Positions 33,546 to 44,715 of a DNA stretch of 64,000 bases are shown in pieces. Source of the stretch: Schistosoma haematobium (taxonomy: Eukaryota > Platyhelminthes > Trematoda > Strigeidida > Schistosomatidae); assembly GCF_000699445.3 (NCBI RefSeq), contig NC_067196.1:79412364-79476363 (forward strand), written 5' to 3'. The stretch's first letter is position 1. The number at the start of each line of letters is the position of its first letter. The translations under genes were made by a program, and so were the position numbers. Below the pieces are notes generated by a model that saw nothing but the letters and a program-made list of their open reading frames with translations, searched no databases and was not told the origin of the DNA.

Positions 33546-34684
33546 TATTTAATCTTTTTGATCAGCTACATTTCTCGTGGAGTATTCATTCATACATTTT
33601 GTTTTATACTCTTTACTACTAATAAACAAAAAGTAGTAATAAAGTCATGTTATAATTTAGTCTCATACAACACAATTATAGTACTTTGATCTGAGTTTTA
33701 TTGAACACAATTAAACTAACTAAAGTTTGCCTACAAATTAAACGTATGTTTTTCATTTAATACTGTGGTGTATCCTATTTAAACGGTTTGGTTTTTTTCT
33801 TTGTGTTATATTGATGTAAGTGTATGAAATACTGCAATTCAATCGTTTCAACAAAATGATTAAATAGTCATTACTTTAATTCTAGTCACTTGCTTGTTTA
33901 ATTTTTCAAGTTGTGCTGTTTACAAATAAACCTATTACGCAATATGGCAAAGCGTATATAGAACATAAACGGTAGATATCCGCCTATATTAAAATTATTA
34001 GAAACTATATTAGTGTTAGTGTAAAAACCTGACTTTTGTGTTTATATATCCGTAACTGAACTCTAACTACCCTGTTGGGAACAAGGAACAACATTGAGAA
34101 CCTTGTTTCTTTGTTTTAAGAAACCATAATTTACATTTAATGGTTTGACATCTATTTTTATTCTTACTTCCAATACCGATTTTAAAACTTTGTTGTCTTA
34201 TGTAACAGTATCCTGGAACCATCATCGTACTTATTTATAGAACATATTTTAGGAGCCTTAATCCCAGTATTTCAATTGATTTAGGACAATCACTTGATTT
34301 GCGCGACGCTCAAACATCTACTTAAAGGTTGTGCATAAGAAAAAGTAGTACTTACGTTTCAGAATACTCTTGGTTGATAAATTACTTATGCGGCAATTTT
34401 GCGATTAATAATTTAATCTGGAATAGGTTTGACCTGATAGTATTGCAGTAAATTCCATGCATATTCTATATTTTAGTCAGTAATTTAAACTATTTAAACA
34501 ATCCTATTGCATAACTGGTGGAAAATTAAAATCTATTTAATCAAGAACATGTACTTTTAAATAACATTATTTACTGAATCTATAAAATGATATTTAAAGA
34601 TAAAAGTTTATTAGAAAATAGAATACAACTAAAGTACAAGGTTATCAGAATTTTCATGTTTCATTAGTTTATTTCAGTAATCGA
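33546..34684. other. Intergenic AT-rich DNA, nothing recognised
   Basis: No gene or repeat family recognised. Confidence 0.5.
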
Positions 34685-35100
34685 TATCATGAACCAATTG
34701 AAGCTAGACCACCATGGGAAACCTGTAGGCACTGGACGGCCGTTCCGTCCTATTGTGGGACTCCTCAGCAGTGCGCATCCACGATTCCTCCTTGAGAGAT
34801 TCGTACCCAGGACCTATCAGTCTCGCACACGAGCTCTTAACCACTAGACCAGTGAGCTGGTCGGCATCCACCGGTGTTTGATGTATAACTTGAACCAATC
34901 CACGAGATTGAGCGACACATCCACCATTATCACCAGTGAGTCACTATCTCACGACAGTCCCGGTTGAACTCCACTGGTCACTGCTTCTCACTAGAACTCC
35001 AATCACTAGTGAGCATATATTGATTAGTATCAGAAGAAGTTTTATGGAGATTGTAGTAATTTCAACAGTTGAAATCACGAGTTAATTAAAACTAGACAAC
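34685..35100. mobile_element. Ribozyme-SINE, long unit
   Basis: Minus-strand copy with tRNA-like head (34797-34870: B-box-like complement of GAGATTCGTACCC, A-box side ACTAGACCAGTGAG) and hammerhead at 34730-34773. In the ribozyme, stem I, stem II (GTCC/GGAC), box CTGAGGA and the GTC triplet are intact, but GAAA reads GGAA. A second family terminus (ATCAGAAGAAG) begins at about 35022. Confidence 0.78.
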
Positions 35101-35134
35101 TTTCTTTGTAAAGACTTCTGATGTTTTATGGTGA

Positions 35135-35136
<2 letters not shown>

Positions 35137-35193
<57 letters not shown>
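35137..35193. repeat. (AT)n microsatellite
   Basis: 57 bp of perfect AT dinucleotide repeat. Confidence 0.98.
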
Positions 35194-35197
<4 letters not shown>

Positions 35198-35596
35198 AAC
35201 AATTCGGTTTGAAAAAATATATATGTGGCTCAATCTTTTGTGTAATTACTTTTCACCCAATAAAGATGATTCCGTATGACTAAATGAGTTAGGAAATTCT
35301 ATTACATAAATTATAGTATAAAACTAACAATAATATCTTCGTTTACATTTGCTTTACGATTCATCCTGATATTCGGTTACATTCATACAAACTGATAACT
35401 TGTTAACACACTAAACAATCACACATGAAAATCATACATCAGATACATCATTTGCATATCTTCTTTGAATTGTCTCTTAGTAGCTTTATTATTCCTTCAT
35501 TCCTGTTGTTATCCTGATTGCTTTCAGCTTCCTTCTCTTCTTTCTTCATTTCAATCTTCTAGACCTTCTGCACTCAGACATTTCACTTCCTACTAA

Positions 35597-35664
<68 letters not shown>

Positions 35665-35665
35665 C

Positions 35666-35722
<57 letters not shown>

Positions 35723-35743
35723 CAGTAGTAGTAGTAGTAGTAG
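35597..35743. repeat. (TAG)n microsatellite
   Basis: About 49 trinucleotide units with interruptions near 35663 and 35722. It creates spurious Leu- and Thr-rich frames on the minus strand, which are not genes. Confidence 0.97.
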
Positions 35744-36383
35744 CATAACGAAAAATATTCATAAGACATTTTACATACGGTACCATCATGTATGTTGAAA
35801 GTTTGGAGCACACAAAATGAATCCTGACATTATGGATTATATTTTATTATTTTTGTATAATAACATCTTATGAATTACAAGGCCAATGGTGTTGGATGAA
35901 TACTGATGTTCAATACGAAAGTGAAAAAACAGATACACCTATGATGTGACTTCTGCTCTGTATATTATCACTTGCCTCACTCATACTGCAGTAATGAAAC
36001 AGATGGCAAGGTCCATGAATCTTTAAAAAAGATCTATGTACCAACAAAAATGATCGACAGTAAGAAATATTTAATCATTGTAATCCGTTTTTGGTGACTA
36101 ATGCAAGTCATAAAATTGTACACAGCGAATTTGAGCCTTTTATTCCAACTATTCCAGTACTCAACATTTATTATTATTATTACTACTAAAATGAGGGACA
36201 AGTGCATCTTACACGTAGAACTAAATCCGTTAAATATGTATAAATCGTTAAAATTTGTCAATTAAAATCTTGAATTCTATTCACCAGCTTCAGTTCTAAA
36301 TAAAACTTTTCCAACTAATACGTACTAGTTTAAAAGGTAAGTTTCAAATGCCAAAGCTTTGGGTTCGGTGAGCATTAAATTTA
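35744..36383. other. AT-rich noncoding, nothing recognised
   Basis: No coding or repeat signal recognised. Confidence 0.5.
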
Positions 36384-36391
36384 AATGAATT

Positions 36392-36930
36392 TTATTTTGG
36401 TGGAGTTTTGTTCTCTGAGCTGGATGGTTTGGTTGTGGAGCTTTCATCGTTCTTCTGAACGACATCATCAGCACAAACTTCAGATAGAAGTGAAGTGTTT
36501 GAATTTCTCCATATGTGTTTCACAGCTTGTTCTGTGCACCTCGACGTTGATTGGTTCTTGTTGACCTTAAATTTGTCGTTGTTTACTTCTTTGTTTTGGT
36601 TGTGTCTCCCATTGTTTTGATTTTTGCTCTTATGTTTGTGCATGATTTTTCTGATTGGTTGATAAATTGGATTGATTTCAATATGCTTGTTGATTGCTGA
36701 TTGACCTGAGTGCCAGGCTTCTAAAAATTCTCTGGTGTTTTTAGAGTTTCCTCTGTCTAAGATTTCTACATTTTCCCAATCGAATGAGTGTCCGCAGTTG
36801 TCCACGTGTATTGATATAAGTGAAGAGATATCATGCCGTTTGACTGCTAATTGATGTTCATGTAGGCGAAGGTGAAGAGGGCGTCCGCTTTGTCCGATGT
36901 AGTGTTTGTCGCAGTTGGCACAATTTATTT
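36392..36930 (-). pseudogene. Penelope-like element, C-terminal GIY-YIG endonuclease region
   Basis: The minus frame, open from about 36925 to the stop at 36392, reads CANCDKHYIGQSGR then RLHEH, HVDNCGHSFDWENVEILD and REFLEAWH: the zinc-linked GIY-YIG domain that Penelope elements use to nick DNA for target-primed reverse transcription. The YIG motif, the Arg, and the REF-x-EA Glu region are intact. A basic Asn/Lys-rich tail ends in NKTPPK. The frame meets a stop at its 5' end because the copy is truncated there and joins an inverted second copy at 36936. The reverse transcriptase is absent. Confidence 0.85.
36433..36476 (-). ncRNA. Hammerhead ribozyme motif, Penelope type (minus arm)
   Basis: Same sequence as the plus-arm motif at 37027-37070: stem I TTGTG/CACAA, box CTGATGA, stem II TCGTTC/GAACGA with loop AGAA, GAAA box, two-pair stem III and cleavage triplet CTC. 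Confidence 0.65.
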
Positions 36931-37026
36931 ATCTATAAGGTCAATAAGAACCAATCAACGTCGAGGTGCACAGAACAAACTTTGAGACATATGGAGAAAT
37001 TCAAACACTTCACTTCTATCTGAAGT

Positions 37027-37070
37027 TTGTGCTGATGATGTCGTTCAGAAGAACGATGAAAGCTCCACAA
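37027..37070 (+). ncRNA. Hammerhead ribozyme motif, Penelope type (plus arm)
   Basis: Stem I TTGTG (37027-37031) pairs with CACAA (37066-37070); box CTGATGA (37032-37038); stem II TCGTTC/GAACGA; GAAA; cleavage triplet CTC (37063-37065). One or two extra bases sit between the box and stem II, and stem III is minimal, as in other Penelope-type motifs. Such ribozymes are known from Penelope terminal repeats; cleavage here is inferred. Confidence 0.65.
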
Positions 37071-37157
37071 CCAAACCATCCAGCTCAGAGAACAAAACTC
37101 CACCAAAATCATCCACCTGAGCTACAAATCTTCTCCACCATCTCAATGAATTTTATT

Positions 37158-38120
37158 CCGACTTATCTATACTGGATAGAAATAGATCACTCAAAGTTTG
37201 TTAAAATTCGGTGCTGATATCAAAAAATTTCTTATAAGTAAATCATAGTAAACTTCTTCAGTTTATCCTTATTGTTACAAGTTTTTTTTTCTTTGGGAAG
37301 ATTACAAATTAATGTGAAGTAAACTGAACAACAGTTATCAATAGTATATCATCAATTAACATAAATAATTAATCATTATGTTGCAAAATCATGCAAATCA
37401 TTTGGAAAAGACAACTTTTTAAAATAGTAACTTGTACAAAGAAAACGAAAGATGATCTTGTAAAGTATTATTAATTGCAGAAGAAGAAGCAAACAGTCAA
37501 GATTTCAACGTAAACTATTAGCAAAGACAATTCACTATTTAAAAAATCATTAACAAAGGTTATAAAAATGAATTGATATGACTCAGACTACTGTTTATCA
37601 TTAACTATACGATGTATCAAATAAAATAATACAAAAATTTCAAAATTTGGCCAAACAGTGATGTGATAACGGAACTTGGTAAGTTTAGTGAACTAAACAG
37701 TACAACATTGGTCAACCTTTGATTAGCATTTAGTTTATCTCCCACAAAAGACTCCGGTATCTGCTCAATTTTAGTATCCTTTGATTGCAGCGTGATCAGC
37801 CTTTCGACAGACGCTAACATTTTACTAAAACTTTGGAATAGGAATGCACATCATATTTCGGGATTTAATAATTTCCAATGTTTCCAATAGAAGAACAAAT
37901 AGAGTAATTCTGTATTCCTCTTTTTTTAATCAAAGCAAGCTACTTTTAAAAAACAAGTAGTTTGATTTTTACATTTAAAAAATCTCAAAGTCGTTAGACT
38001 TATAAAATAAACACTTAAAGATCGTGATTTGACTTAACCCTATTCTTTTCCATTAAGAGTAAGTTATTATTCTTTAACAGTGTGCTTAGAATATCTTTTT
38101 TTAATATAATTAAATTATAA
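37158..38120. other. AT-rich noncoding, nothing recognised
   Basis: No exon or repeat recognised. Confidence 0.5.
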
Positions 38121-39055
38121 TACTTACTTACTTACGCCTGTTACTCCTCGTGGAGGAGCATATGCCACCCACCAGTACTCACCATACAACCCTGTCGTGG
38201 GCGATCGTTTCCAGCTCTTTCCAATTGTTACTCATCCCTTTTATATATGCTTCTATTTTGGGACGACGGACCACGGGTGAACTCGAGGAAGCTGTAAGAG
38301 GCTCAGAAGGAGCCGAAACTATTTCATCCAACCACCTTTTGGAAGAATATTCTAGAATTCCTAAGTGTAGCTTCCCGATTGGACAGTGCTAATAACCCCC
38401 TGTATGCGGATTGGAGGACCGTAATGATGATTTCGTTCTTACTAAAAACCATAAATACCTGACAATTTTGTACTATAATTGACACTGTCTGGGAATGATA
38501 TTCCTTTCATTAGTCTTCTGTCCTCTCATTGCGACTTGGAAGGGTTCTGGTGTTCTATTGCTCACGTTATACGCGGTATATCAAGAACAACCTTCTAGAT
38601 ATAACATATTTCCCGACGTAATGTGTTCTTTGGCCTTCCTCTTTTCCGCTTCCCTTCAGGATTCCAAGTCAGCACTTTTCTCGTGATGCAGTTTGGTGAT
38701 TTGCGTATTGTATGTCCTATCCATTTTCATCGACTTTTCCTAGTTCCCTCTTCAGCTGGAAGCTGGTTTGTTCTCTCTCACAGAAGGCTGTTGATGATGG
38801 TATCAGGCCAATGGATGTTGAGTAGCCTGAGTAGACAACTATTCATAAATACTTGTACCTTCTTGATGATGGTTGTAGTAGTTCTCCAAGTTTCAGCTCG
38901 GTACAGTAAAGCTTCCTTGACGTTCGTATTGAAGATTCTCACTTTGATATTGGTTTAGAGTTGTTTTTAGTTCTACATGTTCTTCAATTGTAGGAATGCG
39001 ACCCTTGCTTTGTCAATCTCCACCTTTACGTCTGCACCTGGTCCTCCTTAAATTA
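38121..39055 (-). pseudogene. RTE element 3' end, interrupted
   Basis: The tail and last part of the RTE ORF (38121 to about 38270) resume at about 38605 with the stretch equivalent to 2885-3345 (ACGTAATGTGTTCTTTGGCC onward) up to about 39055. Frameshifted and stop-ridden. The ~335 bp between is foreign to other RTE copies. Confidence 0.75.
38270..38605. other. Unidentified insertion inside an RTE copy
   Basis: Matches no other family in the window. It includes CTGTAAGA followed by a perfect GGCTC/GAGCC stem and GAAAC (38292-38319), which resembles a hammerhead with one extra base in the first box. Origin unknown. Confidence 0.45.
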
Positions 39056-41560
39056 TAATAACCTATGACAAATTTGTGAGGAATTTACTTGTGAAATATA
39101 TAAGATATCTCCAATAAAAACAAATTTACATCCCACGTAACTTCGTCTATCATTGGATTGTCCAAATGTAAACAAGAAACTTAAGAAATGTTGAACAGGC
39201 GTTGTGGATATTTCAGATAGAGTAATTTAGAGTGGTTTATATTGAAATTTAAAAAGTTTCTGTTCCAGCCAAATCAACAGGACCATTCTGCTAAAAAGTG
39301 AGAACTCCATTCAAGTGATATACTCCAAGCAAAACTTAAAACTAGTAAATAATATTTGAACAATCTTAGTAAGGCATTAAAATAAGAGAAAAATGTAGTA
39401 TATTAACATGAGAAAGTGAGAGATTTTTAAAATATAACCTCAGAGTGTGAAAAACTCTTGGAGATTATCAGTAAATGGTTGAAAAACACGAATTTTTGGA
39501 CAGTGATACTAATTTATTCGTATCGTACATACTTAAATCGCTTCATCTTCCAAGAATCGATATTAAATCACAAGATTAGTAAGTAGCCTTACGTGAGAAG
39601 AGCTGAAACTTCTGAAATATATAACATGAAGTATACGTTTTCAAGGTCAAGCTTTCTTTATCAGAGATAAAAGACAGTTGGTCAATTTGTTTATAATTTC
39701 AGAAATCATCTTACAAATGATCTCAACTAAACTCAGCTTATCTTAAAAAAACCATCATTAGATGAATTCACACCAATTCAAATATTCCGAAACAAATGGA
39801 TGTAAAACGTCTTATTGTATTCGGAAAACAACGCTCCCAATTTTTCATGAAGCGTTATGCATTTTTTTTCCATATTTCTCACTTCAAACGTTATAAACAT
39901 GATCACTGCATACTATTTATTTACAATTATTTTTTAGATAGTTTGTGAGTAGTCGGCATTACCACTTGTTGCATTTATCAGATTGGCTGGACAAACTTTC
40001 ACAAAAATACCTAAATGTCTCTTCATTAACTGTTTAATATTATTTAAATGTATAATTTGTATACATAGTCCAATCATAACGTAATTTTTACCATGGATAG
40101 GGCTTAGACAAAAAACTGTTGAAAACGAAGAAGTAATGGAATACTGTTTTATCTCCGTTAGTGATTTCCCCTGAAAAATATCTTTGAACTAAAAAAACTT
40201 CCACGAATCTTCTATCTTATTCATATTTATGACGATGTTAATGATCAGCTTCTGGATGAATTCCTAAGGTTTTAATTAGGAGTTATGATCATCAAAGTTC
40301 TATGATTTTAGGAATAATACAGTTATCAGTGGCAATATATGATAATCATCAAAATACACTACTAATTATATACAATTGAAAGTGTGGAAAACTGGCTCCT
40401 AATACAGTAACCATAAAATATTGTGCTCTTTACGTTAATTTAAGTCACTTGGTTCAATAGCAGGTTGAGTTATGCGTTTACATTCCTGAGGAACGGCAGA
40501 CGAGGCCGAAACAGTATATTTCAGACGTTATTAGTAGAATACTTTCCTATCCATACACTCATTAGATTTTTCCTTAGATATGCTAGAGACTTGATAGCAT
40601 CTTTTTGATGTCTTGAATATAATAAGTTACTTAATATAACCTTGTGACTGTTATGAATGAATTAGGCTACGGTTGATTTGTTCTTGAGAATACTTTTGTT
40701 GATAGATCGACAAAATAACATACTATTCAGATGCTAATTGATTATGTAGAACTTCCTTTCCAGGATCAGATAAGAAGACCGGAAGATAGTATTTCTAACA
40801 CTTATAGACTTTAGTGGCCCGGGATCTGACTCCAATGAGATCGTTTCTGATTGCTATTGAGATGTACATATCGTCAATCCTCGTATATAATCATAGACTT
40901 AAATCGTGTTGGTCGATAACGGAATTAAATAAGTCAAATACGAGAATGAAGTTGTAATACGCATATTTTTGATCCAGACAAAATATAGGAGAAGCAAAGA
41001 GAAGAGAGCGAAGTGAAATGACGCGTAATGGCGAAGGCATATGAGCCAACTCTGTTTAACCAAGCGTTAATCAATATTTATAGTCACAAAAATAAGCTAC
41101 AGACATTTGATGGATAGGATTAGAAGTATACGCATATATACGCTCATATAAAAGCAGTCATGGTTGATAAGCGAATAATTAACAAGGTCAAAATGTGACT
41201 CAAGTAGAATGAATAGACTGACCTCTCCGAAAGCTAGAATAAGGTATATAAGCTTAACATAATAACCGACACTACAAGACCTCTACATATGTGATTAGAT
41301 GTATATAAATAACTGGACTCCAGAGCACCACAATTATGAACATATAGTGTTTTCCAAACTACGGCGTTTAAGGCATAATATCCGAATAATAGGCTTATAA
41401 TTTATCTACCAATAACTAATGAGTTGAATAAAGGCTTATAGCTAGATGGATGAAGAAACCATACAAACTAAACGTTCAAAATAAGTCACTAAGACTTAAA
41501 AGTACTGACGTTTGTCATTCTTTCTTATTTATCTAGCCATAACATTAACAAGAAAACATT
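39056..41560. other. Intergenic AT-rich DNA
   Basis: No gene recognised. A weak hammerhead-like text (CTGAGGA, short GGC/GCC stem, GAAAC; 40486-40512) is present without a convincing stem I. Confidence 0.5.
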
Positions 41561-41655
41561 TCATACACATAGTTCCCTTTATCATTTTTTTAAAAAAAGA
41601 GCAAGAACAGAGATTCTAGCAGCTAAAATCTTTGTTCTTACTCTTTTCAAAAGAA
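41560..41655. repeat. Repeat C short fold-back
   Basis: AAAGAGCAAGAACAGAGATT faces its inverted counterpart AATCTTTGTTCTTACTCTTT around TAGCAGCTA; the left flank matches 15100-15140. Confidence 0.65.
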
Positions 41656-41791
41656 AACATTCATCTATTTACTCTGTTCATAAGATTCAATCTCAGTTTT
41701 TAATCTACCTTTATTACATTTATTATTATTTTTTGATGTTTGATTGACAAAATATAAACTCTGAACTTTAAAATTACACATGTTAAAGAAT

Positions 41792-42029
41792 AACACCGCC
41801 TGTGGCTCTTCTACAGTTACTGCCGGTCCCAAGCCCGGGTAAAGGAGGAGGGTTGGGCATGGGGTTAGCGACCCCATCCCGTAGAAAACTAACTCGCTAA
41901 AAAACACCAACCAGAAAAAATAATTCAAACCATTTAAACTCTGCCCTGGGAGTTAGAGGGTTGGATGAAGAATGCTGGTGAGCAGCCTATGCTTCTTCAC
42001 GAGAAGTAACAGGCGTAAGTAAGTAAGCA
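41792..42029 (+). mobile_element. 238-bp ORF-less RTE derivative with perfect 12-bp TSD
   Basis: Starts with the RTE 5' leader (matching minus 1248-1065), then joins at about 41960 (GGGTTGGA) to the last ~55 bp of the RTE ORF and the tail GGCGTAAGTAAGTAAG. The 12-bp direct repeat ATGTTAAAGAAT flanks it at 41780-41791 and 42030-42041. Both RTE ends are present, but endonuclease and polymerase are absent. Confidence 0.85.
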
Positions 42030-42041
42030 ATGTTAAAGAAT

Positions 42042-43778
42042 GTTTATAGAAAATTCTATTACACTTATTTGAGTTGAATATAACTCCATTGATCAACCAA
42101 TGAAATTAGGATCAATTTTGTGTATGTTTTTGTACAGTATTCGGATCATTTTCTTCGATTAACACAGATTATAATTTTATGTTGAAAGTTAAACACCGTT
42201 CTTTATATATCAGTATTTGATATTTTCAGTTTCTACAAGGAAAGAAAAATTGTGAATATATAAAAAGAATAAAAAAATGAGAAAAAAAGTTATCGACAGA
42301 GTTCTCTTCTTTATTTTCCAAGAAAAAAAATATGCATAAATTTACATCGAAAAAGAAAAAAAAAGGAAAAAGAAACCATTGTAAATTCTAGTCAAATTGT
42401 GTTGATATTTGATATGTTTGGCATTTCAAATTACAAAACAAAAAAAAACGAAAACAAATTCTGATAATGTCTATACTATAAATCTTTGAGTTTACATAAT
42501 CCTACATACATGGATATGCACATGAGGGGGGAATGCACATACACACACGCACACGCATACATGTAAACACATGCACATCGAAACAATCCCATTATCTTAC
42601 TAAAGTCATATGTCACCTAAAACACAGGGAGAAAGTAATACATATCGACACAATGAGGAATTTGTACACTATAATAATCCCTAATATATATATATAATAC
42701 TTTTCACCATTTTATTAAACCGCAAACAGAAGAATCATCTTCTACAAAATATTTTGTTTCTTTGTCAACTTTTATTATAACAAAATGATGGTCTTAACTA
42801 AAAGTTGTTTGCGAAACATTAATTTACCAAGGACAAGCTGGTACTCTCTCTCTCTCACACACACACATACACGGTTATAAATAGATTTATTTATTTATAT
42901 ATTTAAATTTTCTTGAAAATTTTATCTAAAGAACATAAGATAAAAGAAGACAAAAACGTCATTCTACATTCACTCATTCATTCATTCATTCATTCACTTA
43001 CTTACTAACTCACTCACTTACTCCTGTACATATACATTCATATACTTATATATTAGTATCAATTTAAGAAATTACATCACATTTTGTTTGTATATAAATC
43101 ATCAAACGTTTAATATTAAACTTGACCAATTTCTTTTCTTTTTTAAAAAAAAATTACTAAATACTGTTAATTTCTAATATAAAATAGAAGTAATAAGATA
43201 ATAAGTATAAAGTTTGAAAATACAATTATGATAAAATCACAGAAAAATATTATTAAACGAAAGAAAAAAGAAAGAAAAAGGAAAGAAAAATGAAAGAAAA
43301 ATGAAAAAAGAAAAAAAGAAAAATATTGAAGTAAAGCAAAATAAATTAGATTATAATCTGTAAAGTAAATTCTAATAGGAATATAAAAGTTTGATAAAAA
43401 GTTCAATACAAAAAATATAACTGGAAATTTTCTTCATATTTATATTGAACGAATTCAACTTTATTTTCATTCAACTTTAAGTTCTTTGACTAGTTTTTTT
43501 TTTGTTTTGTTTTAGTGAAGTTCAAAAGAGAAAATAAAAAAGTTTAATCATAACGATAGTGAATAAAAATAAAGAATAAAGAATTAGTAACATTCGTTTT
43601 TTTTTCTTGTTTTTGTTGTTGTTGTCGCTATCTTAGTTATTTTACATAAAATTGTAGTTAATTAACAAGATAATCTTATGTCTTGTGGTTTTAATGTAAA
43701 TACTAAAATGTTGTATGTATGGAATTAAATTATAATTCCAATTAATTTTCATTGTATATTTGTTTACAAATTGAATAA
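42042..43778. other. Low-complexity noncoding
   Basis: Contains purine-rich runs (42240-42460, 43255-43330), CA-rich text (42540-42580), CT/CA at 42848-42872 and CATT/CACTTA repeats (42968-43023). Encoded Phe-rich frames are artefacts of composition. Confidence 0.6.
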
Positions 43779-43790
43779 TTAACAGTTTTA

Positions 43791-44109
43791 TCAGTACAGG
43801 GTTGTGGTGATTATTAAGTTATTCATTAAGATCATGAACCGATTGATGTTAGATCACTATTGAAAACATAGAACAGCTGTTTCGTCGCCGTTTCGTTAGA
43901 CGTTAACACTGTTGGATGCCGGCTGGCTCAGTGGTTTAGATGTTAAGCGTTCGAACGCGAGACTGAAGGCTATGGGTTCGAATCCTGCGAGCGAGATCGT
44001 GGATGGGCACTGTTGAGGAGTACCATAATAGGACGAAACGAACGTCCAGTGTTTCCGGATTTTCAATGGTGATATAACATCAATCGGTTCATGGTCTCAC
44101 TCGAAAAAT
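43791..44109. mobile_element. Ribozyme-SINE inverted unit with perfect 12-bp TSD
   Basis: Flanked by TTAACAGTTTTA (43779-43790 and 44110-44121). The left minus arm starts with the terminal TCAGTACAGGG; the plus arm has a complete tRNA-like head (A-box TGGCTCAGTGG near 43925, B-box GGTTCGAATCC near 43975) and a hammerhead at 44008-44051. In the ribozyme, CACTG/CAGTG, stem II and GAAAC are kept but the box reads TTGAGGA (first C lost). Confidence 0.88.
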
Positions 44110-44271
44110 TTAACAGTTTTAATTTACTAGATGAGTGATTGTTGTCGATAGAGAATCTAGGGGATATTCGGTGTCATAGTGACCATCTTCAATTGACTGA
44201 TCCTACTCTATGTTGATTGAACTATATTAAAATACTAAGGACTATATAAACAGTACTAGGCTCATATGATT

Positions 44272-44456
44272 TTGAGATGGTGGAGAAGATTTGTAGTTCA
44301 GGTGGATGATTTTGACGGAGTTTTTTCCTCCAAGCTGAATGGTTTGCTCGTGAAGCTTTCTACCTGAAGTTTGTACTGATGATGTAGTCCAGAAAAACCG
44401 TGAAAGCTCCAAGACCAAACCATCCAGCTCAGAGAACAAAACTCCATCAAAACTAA
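44272..44456. mobile_element. Penelope-like terminal inverted pair (reverse orientation)
   Basis: Minus arm (44272 to about 44365) with the ~36-nt extension on the left; plus arm (about 44360-44456) ending CCATCAAAA. This mirrors the layout at 8422, 25991 and 36397. No convincing flanking duplication. The plus-arm box CTGATGA survives, with the stem II side degraded. Confidence 0.75.
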
Positions 44457-44599
44457 TATACACAGTTTTTAACATAGCTTCATCTGCGATTACTCAACTT
44501 CAGCTAATGATTATATTAGGACGGTTAAAATGATTTATACAGGTAATCAATAAACTTTCCATGCTTAAGCTAGGTCCTCGATAATATCGATTCTTAGCC

Positions 44600-44715
44600 G
44601 TTATGCAATAGCTTGCCTTTACGAATTTGAATAAAGTCAGAACAAACATGGATGCAGAATAATATGAACTCATCACATTTCATGGTTTCTCGTCCGCTGC
44701 TTACAACAGTTTATG
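44600..44715 (+). repeat. Repeat C single arm
   Basis: Matches the left arm at 49058-49143 (GATGCAGAATAATATGAACT, TTTCTCGTCCGCTGCTTAC). Confidence 0.65.

Larger units (their letters stand above)
36397..37144. mobile_element. Penelope-like element inverted pair with perfect 13-bp TSD
   Basis: The minus arm (36397-36935) and plus arm (36936-37144) repeat the same 3' end head to head. The whole is flanked by AATGAATTTTATT (36384-36396 and 37145-37157). The plus arm has a ~36-nt terminal extension (CATCCACCTGAGCTAC...CATCTC) that the minus arm lacks. Confidence 0.88.

Noticed and set aside
35546..35813. Poly-Leu and poly-Thr open frames on the minus strand
   Set aside because: They are translations of the (TAG)n microsatellite in different frames; no start context, splice signal or unique sequence supports a gene.
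40486..40512. Hammerhead ribozyme
   Set aside because: CTGAGGA and GAAAC are present with a short GGC/GCC stem, but no stem I pairing or cleavage context was found and no element surrounds it.
43167..43406. Phe-rich 79-residue frame
   Set aside because: It is a by-product of the A/G-rich low-complexity run on the opposite strand.
43920..43990. tRNA gene
   Set aside because: A and B boxes are present but this is the head of a dispersed SINE-like unit with a TSD; no clean tRNA cloverleaf was seen. The same applies to heads near 1400, 10830, 28020, 34800 and 58560.
44260..44470. 13-bp target duplication around the Penelope pair at 44272-44456
   Set aside because: The best candidate flanks agree at only about half of the positions, so no duplication is claimed at this site.
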